Shown: one piece after another, positions 12,407 to 25,100 of the stretch
Numbering within the stretch: the first letter of the stretch is position 1
How the letters are laid out: every line of letters starts with the position of its first letter
NCBI GenBank assembly: GCA_963693305.1
Contig: OY855913.1
Location: 11,224,201-11,288,200, forward strand
Direction of reading: 5' to 3'
DNA from: Meandrina meandrites
Lineage: Eukaryota; Cnidaria; Anthozoa; Scleractinia; Meandrinidae
DNA length: 64,000 nucleotides
Program-made: the position numbers and the translations under genes
Notes under the pieces: generated by a model
Database searches by the model: none
Seen by the model: only the letters and a program-made list of their open reading frames with translations
What the model was told of the DNA's origin: nothing

Positions 12407-15400
12407 TCATCTTTTAATTCGCCGATAAATTTTTTCCGTTTTCCCTTCCATCTTGGCAACAAAGCGCGCTGTGGTGAAGAGGAAATCACTCAACCTTGAA
12501 GAGAGAAAAAGACAGAGAAACAATTCCTAAATAACATTAAATTAAACTAAAAACTTTCTGATTATGGATAACCAATCAGGAATAGACGAAGACTCGTCGG
12601 AACGAAATCATACATGGTCACATGATTTTGTTGACCCAACAAGCCTGAGTAGAGTTCATTATTACCTGTTTAGGAACATGCCAACTTCTTGATCTACACT
12701 TCCGCTCTGCACCAGAGGTACTACCCTAAACAAAAAACAGTACTCGGTGATTTGCTTGCTTATAACATTAACACATTCTTCAGACAAGGCAAGACTCAAT
12801 TTGCAGTTTCCATTTTTTCTGGCTTGGATTGTGGGGATTTTCAAGTCACTAAAACAGCAGTTACTTACAGAGAAGTAAAGGAAGTCCCCTCAGTTTGGAC
12901 ACATCACATTTTTAAATACAACAAAATCTTCTGAACTTTTAAGTCCACAAAATTAAATTTCTTAGAAACTCCATAACATGGGGGGTGCTGTAAAGTTTTC
13001 TTAGTTTCCAGCGGAGGTGAGGTGAGGTGAGGTTAGATGGGGAGCGCACAGCGGATTTGCTGTTACACATTTTCAAGGATTGTCGAGACATGCTCAACCA
13101 TACTTAAGTTTGTGATCGATGTTCATGGTACACTATACTACTGATATTTATTGCTTCACCAATGTGTGGGCTGACAAGGTAAATAATTTTAAATAACATC
13201 AGAACATCAGAATAGACTCCTGTGAGCTGTTATCCAGGCTTCAAATTAGCTTGCATTAATTTCATTACCAGGTGGAAAGGTTTCTTCTCTTGATGAACAA
13301 CAACAACAAAAATATCTTTTCCAGTAGCTCAAGATAATATACGGCCTTTTATTTCAGGGGTATTTGTGTGGATGCCTTTGATTATTGCAAACATTTTATT
13401 CATGCTCACCTTCTTTCAGCTCGTCGACAGACTGATCTTGCTACATGCAGCATTGCACTACTTTTTCCACCTGACTGAAACAAATGAATTGTTTTTCAAT
13501 GCCTTTTCAATGTTCCTGTAATGTTCCCACAAATATAAGCATATTTATTGTTCCTCATACATTTGAATAGCATTATTGTTGTTCGTCTATGCATGCATGT
13601 GGTTGTTTGGTGTGAACCTGAAATAGCTGTACAACAGTATAATATAGTTTCACTGCATTGGCAGTTGTTACAGCACACCTTGAACTGCTTGGATAGCAGG
13701 TACATATTAGTAATAGTAATTGGACTGAGTGGAGTACAATTCAGGGAGTAACTGGGCGAGTAAATTCAAATAGGCCATGCGCAGTGCACGTGGCCAATTG
13801 GAAATTCAGAGCGCAATAACTCTGAATTGTACAACACAAGGTCCAATGAATAATTTTAATCGTACCAATAACAAACTTTGAGGTTAGCAAGTCTTTGAGA
13901 ACCTGTTTTATGTGAAAAAAGTAAAAAATATGTCCAATCGGTTTTACAACGCACGAATGGCGTAGGTGTCCAATTACAGGAAGTTGTAATGCTTGATTCC
14001 CTCTATTATGAGAGGCACCTGCAGGGAATAAATGTAGTTGTATTCAGCGTTGCTAAGTCTTCAATATGTTTTGTTGAATACAACTTCCACAATTCCATGC
14101 AGACATGCCTCAAAGAAGGAATTGGCCATTGGGCAGCTGTTATTGCACACCCACCTGATCGCACTTCAATTAAGCAGCAAATAGGCATGCGCAGAACCGA
14201 TCAAAATTGAGAACTTTGTTATAGATGTGATTAATTTTATAATAGTGCTGTCTTGCCAGTAATTACCCTTTTTATTACAATCCCTGCCCAATACTCACTG
14301 GTAAAATAAAATTTCTTAGGGGAGGAAGTTGATTGTGATAAGCATCAATCCAGTCTTCCAGTGTTGTCACACTTTCTGGGTTAAACTCAGTTTTTCCTGA
14401 ACATCAAAGCAAAAAAATATGTTTGTTAGTTTTAGAAAAAAAACTTTTGTTTATACATTTATGTGAGAGCAAAAAAAGAGACAGGTCTGCAGTTTAAAAT
14501 AAACAGTTCCATTGTGTTGGAATTTTATTGTGCCTACTCTGTCTGAAAATAATCACAAGTAGTTGGCCCCAATAAAATGAACAATATTATTAATACCTAA
14601 AAATGGCAAAAGAAAATGCCTTTCTCACTTATATTCCTATCAGGTGACGACTGCCGAGGTGTTGCAATGTTTGAGCTAACGTCTTGAAGAATGCACTGAA
14701 CCTGAAGGATTTTAAAAGTTATTAATATTAGATACACCACAATGTTTTTACATGGACACATATGTACATTTTTGCCCTTGATCACAAAGGTTATCTCTTA
14801 CAAACAGAGTCTTTGTAATTGAAGCAAAATGTAAATACTTTTTTTAAGTTTTTATAATGTTGTACATTACTTAATTTAAATCGTGGATCACCTGGAAACT
14901 AGCGAACAGCTAAGTGTGTACTTGTCCACGTTATAAAGTATGTCTACGTCTATGTAGCACAGTCAAAACATCAAAGAAATCATGATTTATTGACCGAAAA
15001 TGAGAAACAGCATTTCCATCTTTTTCATTAAAGCATTACAGAAACATGTTGCTACATGTCCTTTAAATGAAAGAAATAGTTAAAGCTTCTCCTCTATCAT
15101 CTGACAGTGTGACAGAAGTGCTTGTGATACTTGAGCGTATTCACTGGCGCAACCAGCAGTCATATTGGTTAACCTAAACAAAAGAAGATTTTTGAATAAA
15201 AATAGATTTTAACTCCTGGTGGGATGGCTTAGTACACCAATATGGCCACCATTTCCTAGTTTTGGAACACCAATATGGTTGCCCTGACATCATGTGAATA
15301 TGCTCCATACAAGCTACACAGGATGTGCTTTCAGGTGTTAAATTATACCAGTCTGGAGTAATGAAAGTAAAAAGTCAAGGGGTGGAGGGAGTGGGATCCT

Positions 15401-18079
15401 GGGAGAACAGGAGGTAGGTGCGGGGGAGGGGGGGGGGGGGTGGGGGTTGAGAGGGGTATGGGAGACAGGAGAAAACAAGGTGGGAAGTAGGAATCACAAT
15501 ATTTCAGAATATTTTGCAACAGAAATCTTGGACAAAATTGTGGAGACACTTGGCCAAATTTCTACTAGTTCAGTTTTTCAACCCCCACCCCATCCCCCAA
15601 TTCCAAATTATGCTGCTGTGTTGTATAAACAAAGCCTGGTGAATTGTAAACCCCATGAATAAAAAACGAGTAGTGGGAGAGGGGGAAATATTTGTTACCT
15701 GCTTGCAAGTCAACACATTTGTGAAAAATGCATGCGTGAAATGCATTTGTCTCAACTTACTCTGTCCAAGATTGCATTAGCAAGGGAAAACCAGGGACCT
15801 GGGAATGGGATGCCCAACACTCCCCCCCCCCCCCCCCTCCCTTCACCCCTTCCCCACTACTAAGCTCTTTTTTAAGTGGAACACTTCAGTCATTTTGACT
15901 ATAAGGAATATACCTCTTCAAGTTTCAGCACAACATCTTTATGCCCTGCCTCCTCACAGAATTCACAAGCTATTCTGTATAGAATAAGGACAACAAACCA
16001 ATAGAACTTATTGAAATTAAAAAACCAACAAGCCTAACAAAGGAATTAAAAATACTACTACTGGGGTATATAGCCATATGGAACTTCAATTTCTGGGGCA
16101 TTCTTTAATAAATATTTACATTTTTCAACTGCAGTGGAAGACACATATTCCAGACCTTTGAATATAGTCAAAATTACTTCTGAATTATCGCTCTGCGGCC
16201 TCATCATTATTACTTTCATTTCATCAACAAAGAAATGATTAAACTTAAAAAAAAACAAGCAAACATACAGCAACCTTGTTCCCAGGGTCTCTCTCTCCCC
16301 GCCCCCAATACATTAAGACTATATTATAATATATAGCTACTTTCAATTACCCAATAACAGAAGACAGTTCATCAGAAGTGCCCAGTGCTTCAAACAGCGA
16401 ATCAGTTTTTGAGCGGCGCTCTCCACCATATGTACTTGAATGGCCTGTTAAAATGTTTACATGTATCTTAGCCATAATATTTTAAAACTACTAATGAGAG
16501 GTAATAACATGTGCATGGTACAACATAGAAGGTGGAACTGGACATGAACTCAGGAGAGAAGGTGTTAACAACTATTTGACATCACTGGCCCAGGGGTGGA
16601 TGCCAGAATGTTGAACGACGACAAGGAGGCCGCGAACTACTTAGAGAACTCAGAAGGACTGTTTCGAAAGAGAGAAATAATGTGAGGTAGAAGACTTGAA
16701 GTTAGCTAGTTATCCAAAGTGGCAGCGTGTTGGCATGGCATGCTGCGCATCAAAGCACAGCATCTAGGAAAGGGGTGCTGGATCTGGGCCTATACTTTTA
16801 CATTGTAGAACTCAGAACTGATCATTGTTTGAGATAACATGGTGTATATAATGAGAAACTAAGACTGAGAACCATCACATTCAGCCTAGAATAAAAAATG
16901 CACATTCAGAGAACAGTGGATGAAGAGCCACTCTCTAAGGAGGAATGTGCACTAGTAAGTTCCAATATGCTCTTTTTTTATACAAGACCCTGACTGAATT
17001 GAAATTTAGAAATGTTGCTTTATGTAAGGTAAAGTCTGTGCTGAGCCAAGTGGCCCAAACTGCAGAGCTTATCCCAGTTTCCATAGCATGAAGTGATGAC
17101 AAGGAATATTCTACTCCTCCCTGGATGGGATACCAGTCCATTGCAGACAACAAAACCAGACAACCCAGAGAAAAACCCTTGAAGCAAGGACCAGAACCAA
17201 CAACAACCTCAACCCACATATGATGCCAGGTATGGGAATCAAATCTAGGTCACAACGGTGGGAGGCGACTGCTCTCAATGCAGCACCATCCCTGTTCCCC
17301 TTATTTTGAGATACTTATCTCACTACATTATTCACCTTTATCTCCTGTTTTGGTGTAAATCTTTGGTCCAACAGAGCTGTTATAAAAATTAATAATAAAT
17401 GAAAATATAATCAGGGCTTTCAATAAGACCCAACACTCACCTCCCCCTCCCCCAGAGCTCAAGCAGGTATTTTGAGGTGAATTACCAGCTAAAATTCATG
17501 CAGCTCTGTATAACAGCAAGGTGTTTACAGCTTCTTTTATTGCTCTCTGACGGGTGCTGACCGCACAAGGGCAGCCGCCCAGTTAAAATCTTATTGAAAC
17601 GCTACAAAGATACATGTGTAAAATCACATCAATTTGGCAGTAAGCACATTTACATGTCATTTAAGGAAGCAATAAAATATTACAGAACCCTTGTAGTCCA
17701 CATTATGTTTATATTTACATGTATCACTGGTTGATTCTCAAGTTAAGAGAAATATCTCCTGGTTTTTTTATATATAGGAAGGGTGAGAAATTCTTTCCTT
17801 GATGGTTTGACTTATATTTTCAGACCTGTAACCTAACGTGAGATGGAAAGTAATAAGTAGAGTGGGCGTGAATCCTACACTTTAAAAATTACCACGTGCA
17901 ACAAAATGGCGGCAGGGAGTGATTTGGTGGCCATTGTCTAACATCCACAATGAAAAAAAAGCTTGTTACCTCGAGGACGTCCACCTTACAAGAGCACTTT
18001 TGAGAAAGATTGCCGGAATTTTACTCTTCTGGAACGTTAACGGGACAGCGTAAAGTAGACGACTTGAAACAGCCGCCAT
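12407..18079 (-). CDS. MMAB: Mitochondrial cob(I)alamin adenosyltransferase, 9 exons, complete
   Basis: Transfers the adenosyl group of ATP to cob(I)alamin in the mitochondrial matrix, making the cofactor of methylmalonyl-CoA mutase. Exons: 18079-17970, 17376-17336, 16444-16351, 15974-15914, 14701-14629, 14396-14299, 13474-13410, 12725-12666, 12494-12407. They total 690 nt, 229 residues (human 250), with all phases consistent. Seen: a basic, Ser/Leu-rich N-terminus ([20 protein letters not shown]), consistent with a transit peptide. Then [20 protein letters not shown] (ATP-binding start), [47 protein letters not shown], the active-site helix [18 protein letters not shown], and [15 protein letters not shown]. 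All are collinear with PduO-type enzymes. The Arg/Glu residues of CRRAERR, known in human MMAB as catalytic and disease-associated, are present. Start chosen as the first ATG before the transit peptide. A possible alternative 3' exon lies at 15080-15173. Confidence 0.95.
13719..13847. repeat. Inverted repeat in an MMAB intron
   Basis: The left arm ATTGGACTGAGTGGAGTACA is matched by a right arm ending TGTACAACACAAGGTCCAAT, so about 26 bp pair with a few mismatches. It resembles a small foldback element. No clear TSD was found, and it lies between MMAB exons 6 and 7. Confidence 0.5.
14986..14991 (-). terminator. Poly(A) signal for the alternative MMAB 3' exon
   Basis: AATAAA on the minus strand, 89 nt after the stop codon of the candidate alternative exon at 15080-15173. 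The position is normal for a short 3' UTR, but it lies inside an intron of the full-length transcript. Confidence 0.45.
15080..15173 (-). CDS. Candidate alternative terminal exon of MMAB (or a lone exon-like ORF)
   Basis: The acceptor TTTGTTTAG|G opens a 94 nt frame of 30 residues, containing [20 protein letters not shown] and ending IEEKL-stop. It needs a phase-2 donor. MMAB exon 3 (ends ATTGG, phase 2) supplies one, so exon 3 joined here would read ...SSVIGLTNM and stop 30 codons later. AATAAA follows after 89 nt. The product would lack the CRRAERR active-site helix and could not be a normal adenosyltransferase. I recognise no family in the 30 residues. A chance ORF is possible; the phase match, pyrimidine-rich acceptor and poly(A) signal argue mildly against that. 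Confidence 0.4.
17040..17300 (-). mobile_element. tRNA-derived SINE remnant, minus orientation
   Basis: On the minus strand the sequence starts near GGGGAACAGGGATGGTGCTG. It has GATTTGATTCCC, matching the RNA polymerase III box B, and later reads like the SINE body seen elsewhere here (GGATGGGATACCAGTCCAT and CTTATCCCAGTTTCCATAGC on the plus strand). Diverged and possibly truncated. It lies in the intron between MMAB exons 2 and 3. Confidence 0.6.
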
Positions 18080-18082
18080 CTT
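18072..18082 (-). promoter_or_regulatory. YY1-type site over the MMAB start codon
   Basis: AAGATGGCGGC on the minus strand includes the MMAB initiator ATG. This is the consensus arrangement for YY1 at TATA-less metazoan promoters, where the site positions transcription start and often overlaps the first codon. No TATA box lies upstream. Function is inferred from sequence only. Confidence 0.45.
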
Positions 18083-19211
18083 GATTCAGTTAGTACGTTA
18101 TGTATGGTACTGCTTGTGTAACTTCCTTTGGCCAAACAGGGATTCTGGGAAAGGGAAGGACCACACGGTGCTGAAATTTTCAAATGACAAATACTAGTAA
18201 TATTAGTTCAATCATGGTTCATTATTTGAAGAAACGTGAGTTAGAATTCTACTGAAACAATGTGATTGATTCGGCCTTTGGCCTTTTCAACTGTTATCTC
18301 ATGGTCCTGATAGAGATCTCGAGCTCATAATGTAATTTTCTTTGTGGGTGTGGTTATTCCCGAAACATCCCACAAATCATATAAAATTCGTATGTCTGAA
18401 ACTTTCACCACTCATTTCTTAAAAAAAAAATAAAAGTTGTCTATTTTCCGGGATTTTTCCGAGGTCAAATAATAGACAAAATGATAGATCTATAAAGCAA
18501 AAGCACTAATCTAAGCGACTTTTGAAGAAAAAAACTTTTAATGATACTATAATATAAAGTGCTGCATAGCACTCATTTATTATTTATCAGAAACATGATT
18601 TGCAAGTTAAAACATCCGCTTAGATATACAGAGATGTTTTCCAAAAAAAAATTCAAATCACACTCTTCTTCTTCCGCCCTATTAAAGCCGCAAAAGTCCT
18701 TAGTAGTGAGTGTCACTTTATAAATAAAGCTAGTTTTCCATGTTTCAGTTTGGAGTGCTTATCATTTAACCAAACGTCCCGGTATATTGGTTGGCAAGTA
18801 AATGGAACGTTGATTTTTTTGGAAAATCCGTTGCGGACTACGTTTTGATGTTTAAGTTATATCTCCCATTTTCAGTCTCAAATGGAGAAAAAACAGTGGA
18901 ATAGCAAAAAAATAATGTAGCGTTTGTACTTTTCAATAAAGCATTAAAAAAAGAAAACAAACTGACCTGAAACTTAATTATAAATGGGAAGCACCATCTT
19001 TTTGGATGGTTTTCTGTTTTTGGAAAACACCTTTATTCTCGGGTCAATCCAGCCGGTTCAAAAACGCTGTGTAACCAAGCACGGGCAAGGGAAGCCCGGA
19101 TCTGGTTTCACCTTGGTCTCACGTGATAGGCATGTGAACACATTTTCTCAACCAATCACTGCCGTTTGTTTTGAACCAAGGCTGTTGTTGCGCGCTATAA
19201 CGTCATTCAGG

Positions 19212-19218
19212 TATAAAA
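19212..19218 (+). promoter_or_regulatory. TATA box, possible promoter of the downstream plus-strand gene
   Basis: GGTATAAAAAGGACGCG is a strong TATA context. About 93 nt downstream is an ATG (19305) followed 16 nt later by a donor (TTTTTG|GTATGA). A second donor, GAAGAAG|GTGAGC, lies near 19371. Either could end a first exon of the gene at 22124-25811. The phase of the short ATG exon does not match the preferred acceptor at 22123, so the link is unproven. Confidence 0.35.
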
Positions 19219-19745
19219 AGGACGCGCGTTCACAGAAATCGTCATTTTACCATTAACACTCCTTCTGGCCACTTTACATATTTTTGCTCTGCAGAATCGA
19301 CATTATGGGCTATGTTTTTGGTATGATTTAGTAGGAATGAGGTCTTGAGCTTTCGAAAGAAGACGAAGAAGGTGAGCAACGTTCATATGGTTTGATGCTT
19401 TTGTGTCAAATTTGCGCGACTGCTTGTTCAAACGGTTTTATTGACATCAATGCACACGCCATCCAAATTTAAAATCCGCGTGAGACCTCATGTTGCGGGA
19501 AACCTGGTAACTAAAACAAATTCAATAACAGTCTTGAATAACGGTCACGCCTGCGTAGAACTTTTAAACACAGAAAATAAATGTGGTTTCCACTGAACAA
19601 GCCAAACAGACTGCATCTTCTCTATATCAAATAAATACTAGTTTAATACCCCCTTCCGTTGATGTGATTGTACAAAGAAAAACTGAACAGAAAATGAATG
19701 ACACGACGAAACGAGTCCATTACCAGGCTGATTACGGTGCTGTTA

Positions 19746-20335
19746 TGCATCAGTCAATTCCAGCAGTGCCCATCCCCCCCCGGGCAACCCCGGGGCATTT
19801 CCAAATGTTGCCCGTCCCGGGGGTGGGGCATTTGCGTACCTCGGGCTGACCTCCGGGCATTTGACACATGGTTTCGAAACCGTGGAGTGAGTCTCGTATT
19901 CGTGATGGAGGCGTTTATAGGCCAAGACGTGGACTACGTTGCAGATTAGCTAGTCAATGAAGGACTAGAGAAGCTCGTGGATGTTCATGGATGTTTTTAA
20001 AGGTATATTTTCTGAATTTTAGATATTTCTTCATTGTCAAGAAGCAACAACTTGTATTATATTTTTATATCCCCTATCGAGAGATTGAAAACAATCAACC
20101 CGGGAGCGGGGCATTTGCCCGGTTCCCTCATCCCCACCCCGGGGAATTTACCAAAGAAATGCTAATGCCCGGGGGTTAGCCCGGGGGGGGGGGGTGAGCA
20201 CTGCTGGAATTGACTGATGGGAGCGGGGCATTTGCCCGGTTCCCTCATCCCCACCCCGGGGAATTTACCAAAGAAATGCTAATGCCCGGGGGTTAGCCTG
20301 GGGGGGGATGAGCACTGCTGGAATTGACTGATGCA
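19746..20335. mobile_element. 590 bp non-autonomous TIR element, TTA target duplication
   Basis: TIRs begin TGCATCAGTCAATTCCAGCA and end with its inverse complement. TTA flanks both ends (19743-19745, 20336-20338). A 3 bp TTA duplication is the hallmark of PIF/Harbinger elements, but no transposase is encoded. The interior is C/G-rich with CCCGGGG runs. The right end is duplicated in tandem with a 117 bp period (from 20104 and from 20221), so the element carries two right termini. Confidence 0.75.
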
Positions 20336-20879
20336 TTACTTACATGTAACAGCGCGGAAAGCGTTCATTGTAGTCTTCATGCTACGAACACGTTGCTGCG
20401 AGGCCGAAACTACAGGAGCCGGTCGCAGTGGGCAATCAGTATTTGGCATGATTCTAGAAAATAAATACCCGGCCACTTTTCTACAGAACTTACTAAGCGG
20501 CTGCCACCGCGGTCCGCGGTCCACTGTGGCCCGCGTTACATCCCCCCCCCTCCCCGGGAGGGGGGCGGGGGTTGCATTATGCACAACTTGAGTGACGACT
20601 GCCACCGCGGCCGGCGGTCCGTAGTGAGAAGACATGCAAGTACCGCCACTATGATCCGTGGTCCATAGGCATAAGTCACGCATGCTAGCCTTAATAACAC
20701 TCCGGTCAGGTTAAGTTGGCTTAGGTAGTTTGCGGTTTGCCGAGTTTAAATTGTTTTTGGGATATCTAGCCAAAAAATTCTGAAACGTTATAGATAGCCT
20801 CGCATCATTCTTCTATATAATTGCTCTGCCATTGCCATCACCGTCTGCAACCATCTACTACGTGACAACGGAATGCGAT

Positions 20880-21125
20880 TTCATGTGATTTCAACTCTTC
20901 CATTCATTTTTAAATTGTTCACTTCGGGACTGCGGAATGCGGTGGCAGCCGAGTACAACATTTATATTCACTTTTCATTGATCCACTACGGGACTGCGGG
21001 CCGAGGTTGCACGTGATTTCAACTCTTTCATTTATTTTTACCTGCGGACCACGGTGGCGTCCGAATATAACATTTTCATCCACTTTTCATCTATCCACCA
21101 CGGGACTGCGGGTCGCGATTGTTGC
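20880..21125. repeat. Two diverged tandem units of about 128 bp
   Basis: GTGATTTCAACTCTTYCATT occurs at about 20885 and 21013. Each is followed by CGGTGGC, CGAATATAACATTT-like and CTTTTCAT-TATCCAC-like sequence, then a shared ACGGGACTGCGG. Similar ACGGACCACGG pieces occur around 20500-20660 and 21150, suggesting a larger decayed array. Confidence 0.5.
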
Positions 21126-21810
21126 CGATTATTGCATTGAGGTTTAACTTTTTACTACGGACCACGGACCATAGTGCCAACAAGTAATGAAGTTAAAGCG
21201 TGGCCGGGTATTCTAGAATCGCTCCAATTATTTGCAGACCGTGCGCAAATTGGAGACCGCTCTTTACAGATCGGCAAGTACATCAGAGTTTAAAAGCGAT
21301 AAAAGCAAACAAAGTAAAGAAAAAAATGCATGCCTTTCGAATTCAAATAAAGCGTTCAAAGTTAGTTATGTTGAAAACAGTTTATGTTTAGTTTACTTTT
21401 AACGATTAAAAATTAGTAAATACCGCAACTTAGACCATGCATGACAAACAGAAAACGTCGAACTTCCCATGAGTCGACTAAACGCCCTCTTAACAGCATG
21501 TAGTAAGCAACTTCCCTCAAGGCAAAAAGAAACTGGTTGTATATTCCCGTTCTTGGTTAAAATGTGCCGTACCAGACATTTTAGAATACATGTCTAGATG
21601 TCCAGAAATCAAAGCTGCCATTCTGGTGAAATTTGAACCTTTTATTAGTCACTTTTTCCTCTTAGTTGATATTTCTTTGCTTTTACCACTTTTAGCATTT
21701 TCTCTTCCTATTGCAAAACAATAGACAAGCGCAATTATAGCAAACTACAGGCCATTCTCATAAAATATGATATTTCAGGCATGACTGTCCCTGTAACTTA
21801 TTTCATGTAA

Positions 21811-21998
21811 AAATCCCAGGGGCGCTATCATGCAAAGAAAAAAAGTTGCCGACGCGTCGGTCGACTTTCGGCCGACTGTCGGCCGTGTCTTGGCCGACTG
21901 TCCGTCGACAGTCGGCCGATACGTCGACGGACGCGTTTACCGACGCGTTGTTTGGATCGGATTCTTTACTTTTACCGAAATCCCAGGGGTGCTATGTC
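21811..21998. repeat. CpG-rich palindromic block with flanking direct repeats
   Basis: The core (about 21848-21950) repeats GGCCGACTGTC and its complement GACAGTCGGCC among GTCGAC and ACGCGT palindromes, far richer in CpG than its surroundings. An 18 bp direct repeat AAATCCCAGGGGYGCTAT lies on each side (21811 and about 21978). It looks like an inserted minisatellite-like element. No family is recognised. Confidence 0.6.
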
Positions 21999-22123
21999 GA
22001 GTGCGTTTTGTCTCTAGGGCGTAATGACCGGTATTCCAAATGAGCAAAAACAGTATAGCTTTCAAATTATTCTTGAAATATTCTTACACTGACAATGAAG
22101 TTTGAAAACTCGTTTTCCTCTAG

Positions 22124-25100
22124 ACACTGAAGATACCACAAGGACATGAACGCCTTTTAACATCTTCCTGCGGCGTTCACCCCATCAAAAAGCCATTAGA
22201 AAGTCGCCCTATTCCATCCAAGGGCGCGCAAAACAACATCACCTTTATTAACGAGAATATTCTCCAAGAACATTGTCTGCTTGGCTTTCTGATGGGAGGG
22301 AAGAACTTCCCTGACGGAGAATTGGTGTTCACAAAACCAACATTAGAAGGTATTGTCTTTTAAACATAGTTTTAATAACGTGCAGGTTTATTATATCGTG
22401 CCCAGTCCTGCATTTCCTACAAGTGCTGTTGAATTATAAAGAGCTGTCGAGCCGGTGACATCTTTCTCAGTCACCGGTCGGACGCTCTAGCTACATGAAA
22501 GTTTCTTTTTTCCAGACATTCCCGAAAATCATCCCAAGCTGAGTATGCGAGATATATAATTGTCACATTTTAGCTTAGTTACATGATGTTGCTCTCGAGG
22601 CTTTGCTGTAGCGCTGTGTTTGATGATCTTGATTATATGATTTTGCTCTAGAGGCTCTGCTGTAGCTCTGTGTTTGATGATCTTAGTTATATGATTTTGC
22701 TCTCGAGGCTCTGCTGTAGCTCTGTGTTTGATGCTCCCACCCGTGTGACGAAGGTTGTGGGCTCGGCTCGTATTGCGAGAACTCGTTCAACACTGCTTTG
22801 ACTTTTCAAATTAATAAAGCGTTTTTATTTCCACACAGCATTTTGTAACCGAGACTGTCTGTTGCAATTTTTCCCTTATTCGAAACGACACGAATCGTTC
22901 TAACATTTTGAAATTGTTTTTTCTTTGTAGCTAGTCCCGAAGTTCTTCCTGAGGACAATCTACCAACAGCCTGCTCGAGCCAGGAAGGTGATGCTTCCTC
23001 GCATTCAACAATGATAATTTAAAATGATACTTTCACCTTTCAACGTTTAATCTGCATCAAACTTGTTAGTCGGCTGAATTCAGTTAATAGGTTCACTTAT
23101 CGTGTCAAGCCTTACGCACATTTTAGACTCGCAGCTACGAGTGTTGATTATTGCATTGTGAAGGTGTATGTTGCGTGTATATCTTGTTGTACTAATCTTT
23201 ATCTCCTTTTTTACCCATGTCAGCCATTCATGAAGCACCAAAGACAATCCGCACCATTCTAACTGCGGTGCATTCATGGCCAGACTGTCTTATGTATAAA
23301 GGTAAATATAAGTAAAAGCTAAAGTTTGCTTTAATACGAGCCCAGTGGCCCATGAGGTAGGCGAGTCCCCCCCCCCCCCCCCCCCCGGCGCTCTGCACTG
23401 ATGAATCGACTAGAGTATATCTACCCCATTCCTTTTTTACGTAACTTATCAATTTTATTATTATTTCCATTATTAATACTTGAAGAAATCTCTACCTATT
23501 ATTTACTGGGCTATTGCAGGGTTTCCCGAGCATTGAACTCGCATTTTAAATACACCGCGAGAGTAAAGTGTCTTGTTCACCGTCTTGTCCGAAGACACAA
23601 AAAAATTTTCTCCAAATTTTTATTAAACTGAAAACAATATGCTTTTTATTTCTAGGTGAACACGTTACTGATAATTACTTTTGCCTTAATTAACAGGTCT
23701 TCATGAGTGGGGTTTTCATCTCTTCTGGCTCGAGTCAGAGAAATACTGCCGCTCCCCAGAAAGCACGGAGTAAGTGTTTTAAATTGTTGAATAACCCGAA
23801 CCAAACCCGAAGAACCCGAACCAAAGAATAATTATTGTCGTTGCCTAAGCTACATCACTGTTATTAGTTCGCAAACTATTATTTTGCTAGGAATTTATCT
23901 CAAGGAATCAAGGAATACCTTGAAGCGTAGCGTTCCAATCGAACAGAACCACGGTTTGTATAAGGGAATTTTTGCGGTAATTTAACATCGATCTTTTCTA
24001 CTTGTTCAACAGCCACATACCAGACGCAATAAGTCGAGTGGTTGGTGGGAGATGGTTTATGGTTGTGTACCGACAACAGCATGGTCACACCGCGTACCTC
24101 CCCCATCAACTCAGCCATGCCGGGCGCTTATTTAACACCCTTTGCACCCGGTAAGTTTGCATGCAGTAAATATTATTAGACCTTAATTCATTTCATATTA
24201 ATTTATAAGTCCTTCACGCCAAACAAAATTCTACCTGTATGTGTAATGTTTATAGTAAAAAAGTTAAAGATGAAAAAGATTTATTAAACATCAATTTTGG
24301 AAGGAGTGTTAAAATAAAGATCATCGAAAACAAAAGTGAAAATCGTTAATGTCGTTTCTATCCCGTTTCATTACACCATGTTTCTTCTCATTTTGAACGG
24401 ATTTGATAATAGCCAAGTGGCTCCATATAGAAATGAATACATCACGCTCTCTTGCCTACTAGACTGAATGAATTCTCTGATGCTATGCTAAACTCAGTGA
24501 ATGTTTGCAGTGGCAGATCCAGACCTACAGCTAAGGGGGTTGAGGGAGGGGCGCTTTTGAAGGCTTGACTATGAATGTTGAATTCTGCCAAGATAATTTC
24601 GGCAGTGCACAGAAAATGCGCTATTTCCGAAATAATTAAGGGGGGGGGGGGGGGGGGGGCTCCCCTGGATCCTTCCCTGTAGAAACGGGTAAAGGTCTTG
24701 CGTACTTTCTTAACTTTTAAGATTGTTTCTCGTATTTATTATACTCAGGTTTGGTCTGCAACTTTTGCGCATCATTATTTTCAATCCATCCTGGTATGTG
24801 CAGGTCCACATAGAGGAGCAAAGACGAACTGGGGAGAAATTATTTAGGTGAGTGTCCCATAATCAACTTATCCAACCAATCGAAAAAAAATAATGAGCAA
24901 CATTTTGCATGAAGCTCATTCAGCGTTAACATACCCCTGAGCTTGGCATAACACCCGCAGGGTTAATTTTTTGATGTGACTGTTATTCCGAAAATCCTTT
25001 CAGTATAGACACATGTTATTCTGAGAATTTGTTTTTATATGCAGCCAGATAATATACGCTAGTTGATGATACTAAACGTCGTTTTTTCTCGATTCATCAT

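Larger units (their letters stand above)
18080..22123. other. Intergenic or 5' region between MMAB and the unrecognised plus-strand gene
   Basis: This stretch contains the MMAB promoter side, a TATA box with a following donor-like site (19212-19372), a TIR element (19746-20335), diverged tandem units (20880-21125) and a CpG-rich palindromic block (21811-21998). 5' exons of the plus-strand gene should lie here or in its first intron. I found no exon that fits phase convincingly. Confidence 0.45.

Noticed and set aside
18984..19256. 90 codon plus-strand frame
   Set aside because: It overlaps the TATA box region, has no family resemblance and no splice context.
19583..19849. Candidate first exon of the unrecognised gene (88 codons)
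   Set aside because: It starts with GTG rather than ATG, runs into the TIR element, and has no donor matching the phase at 22124.
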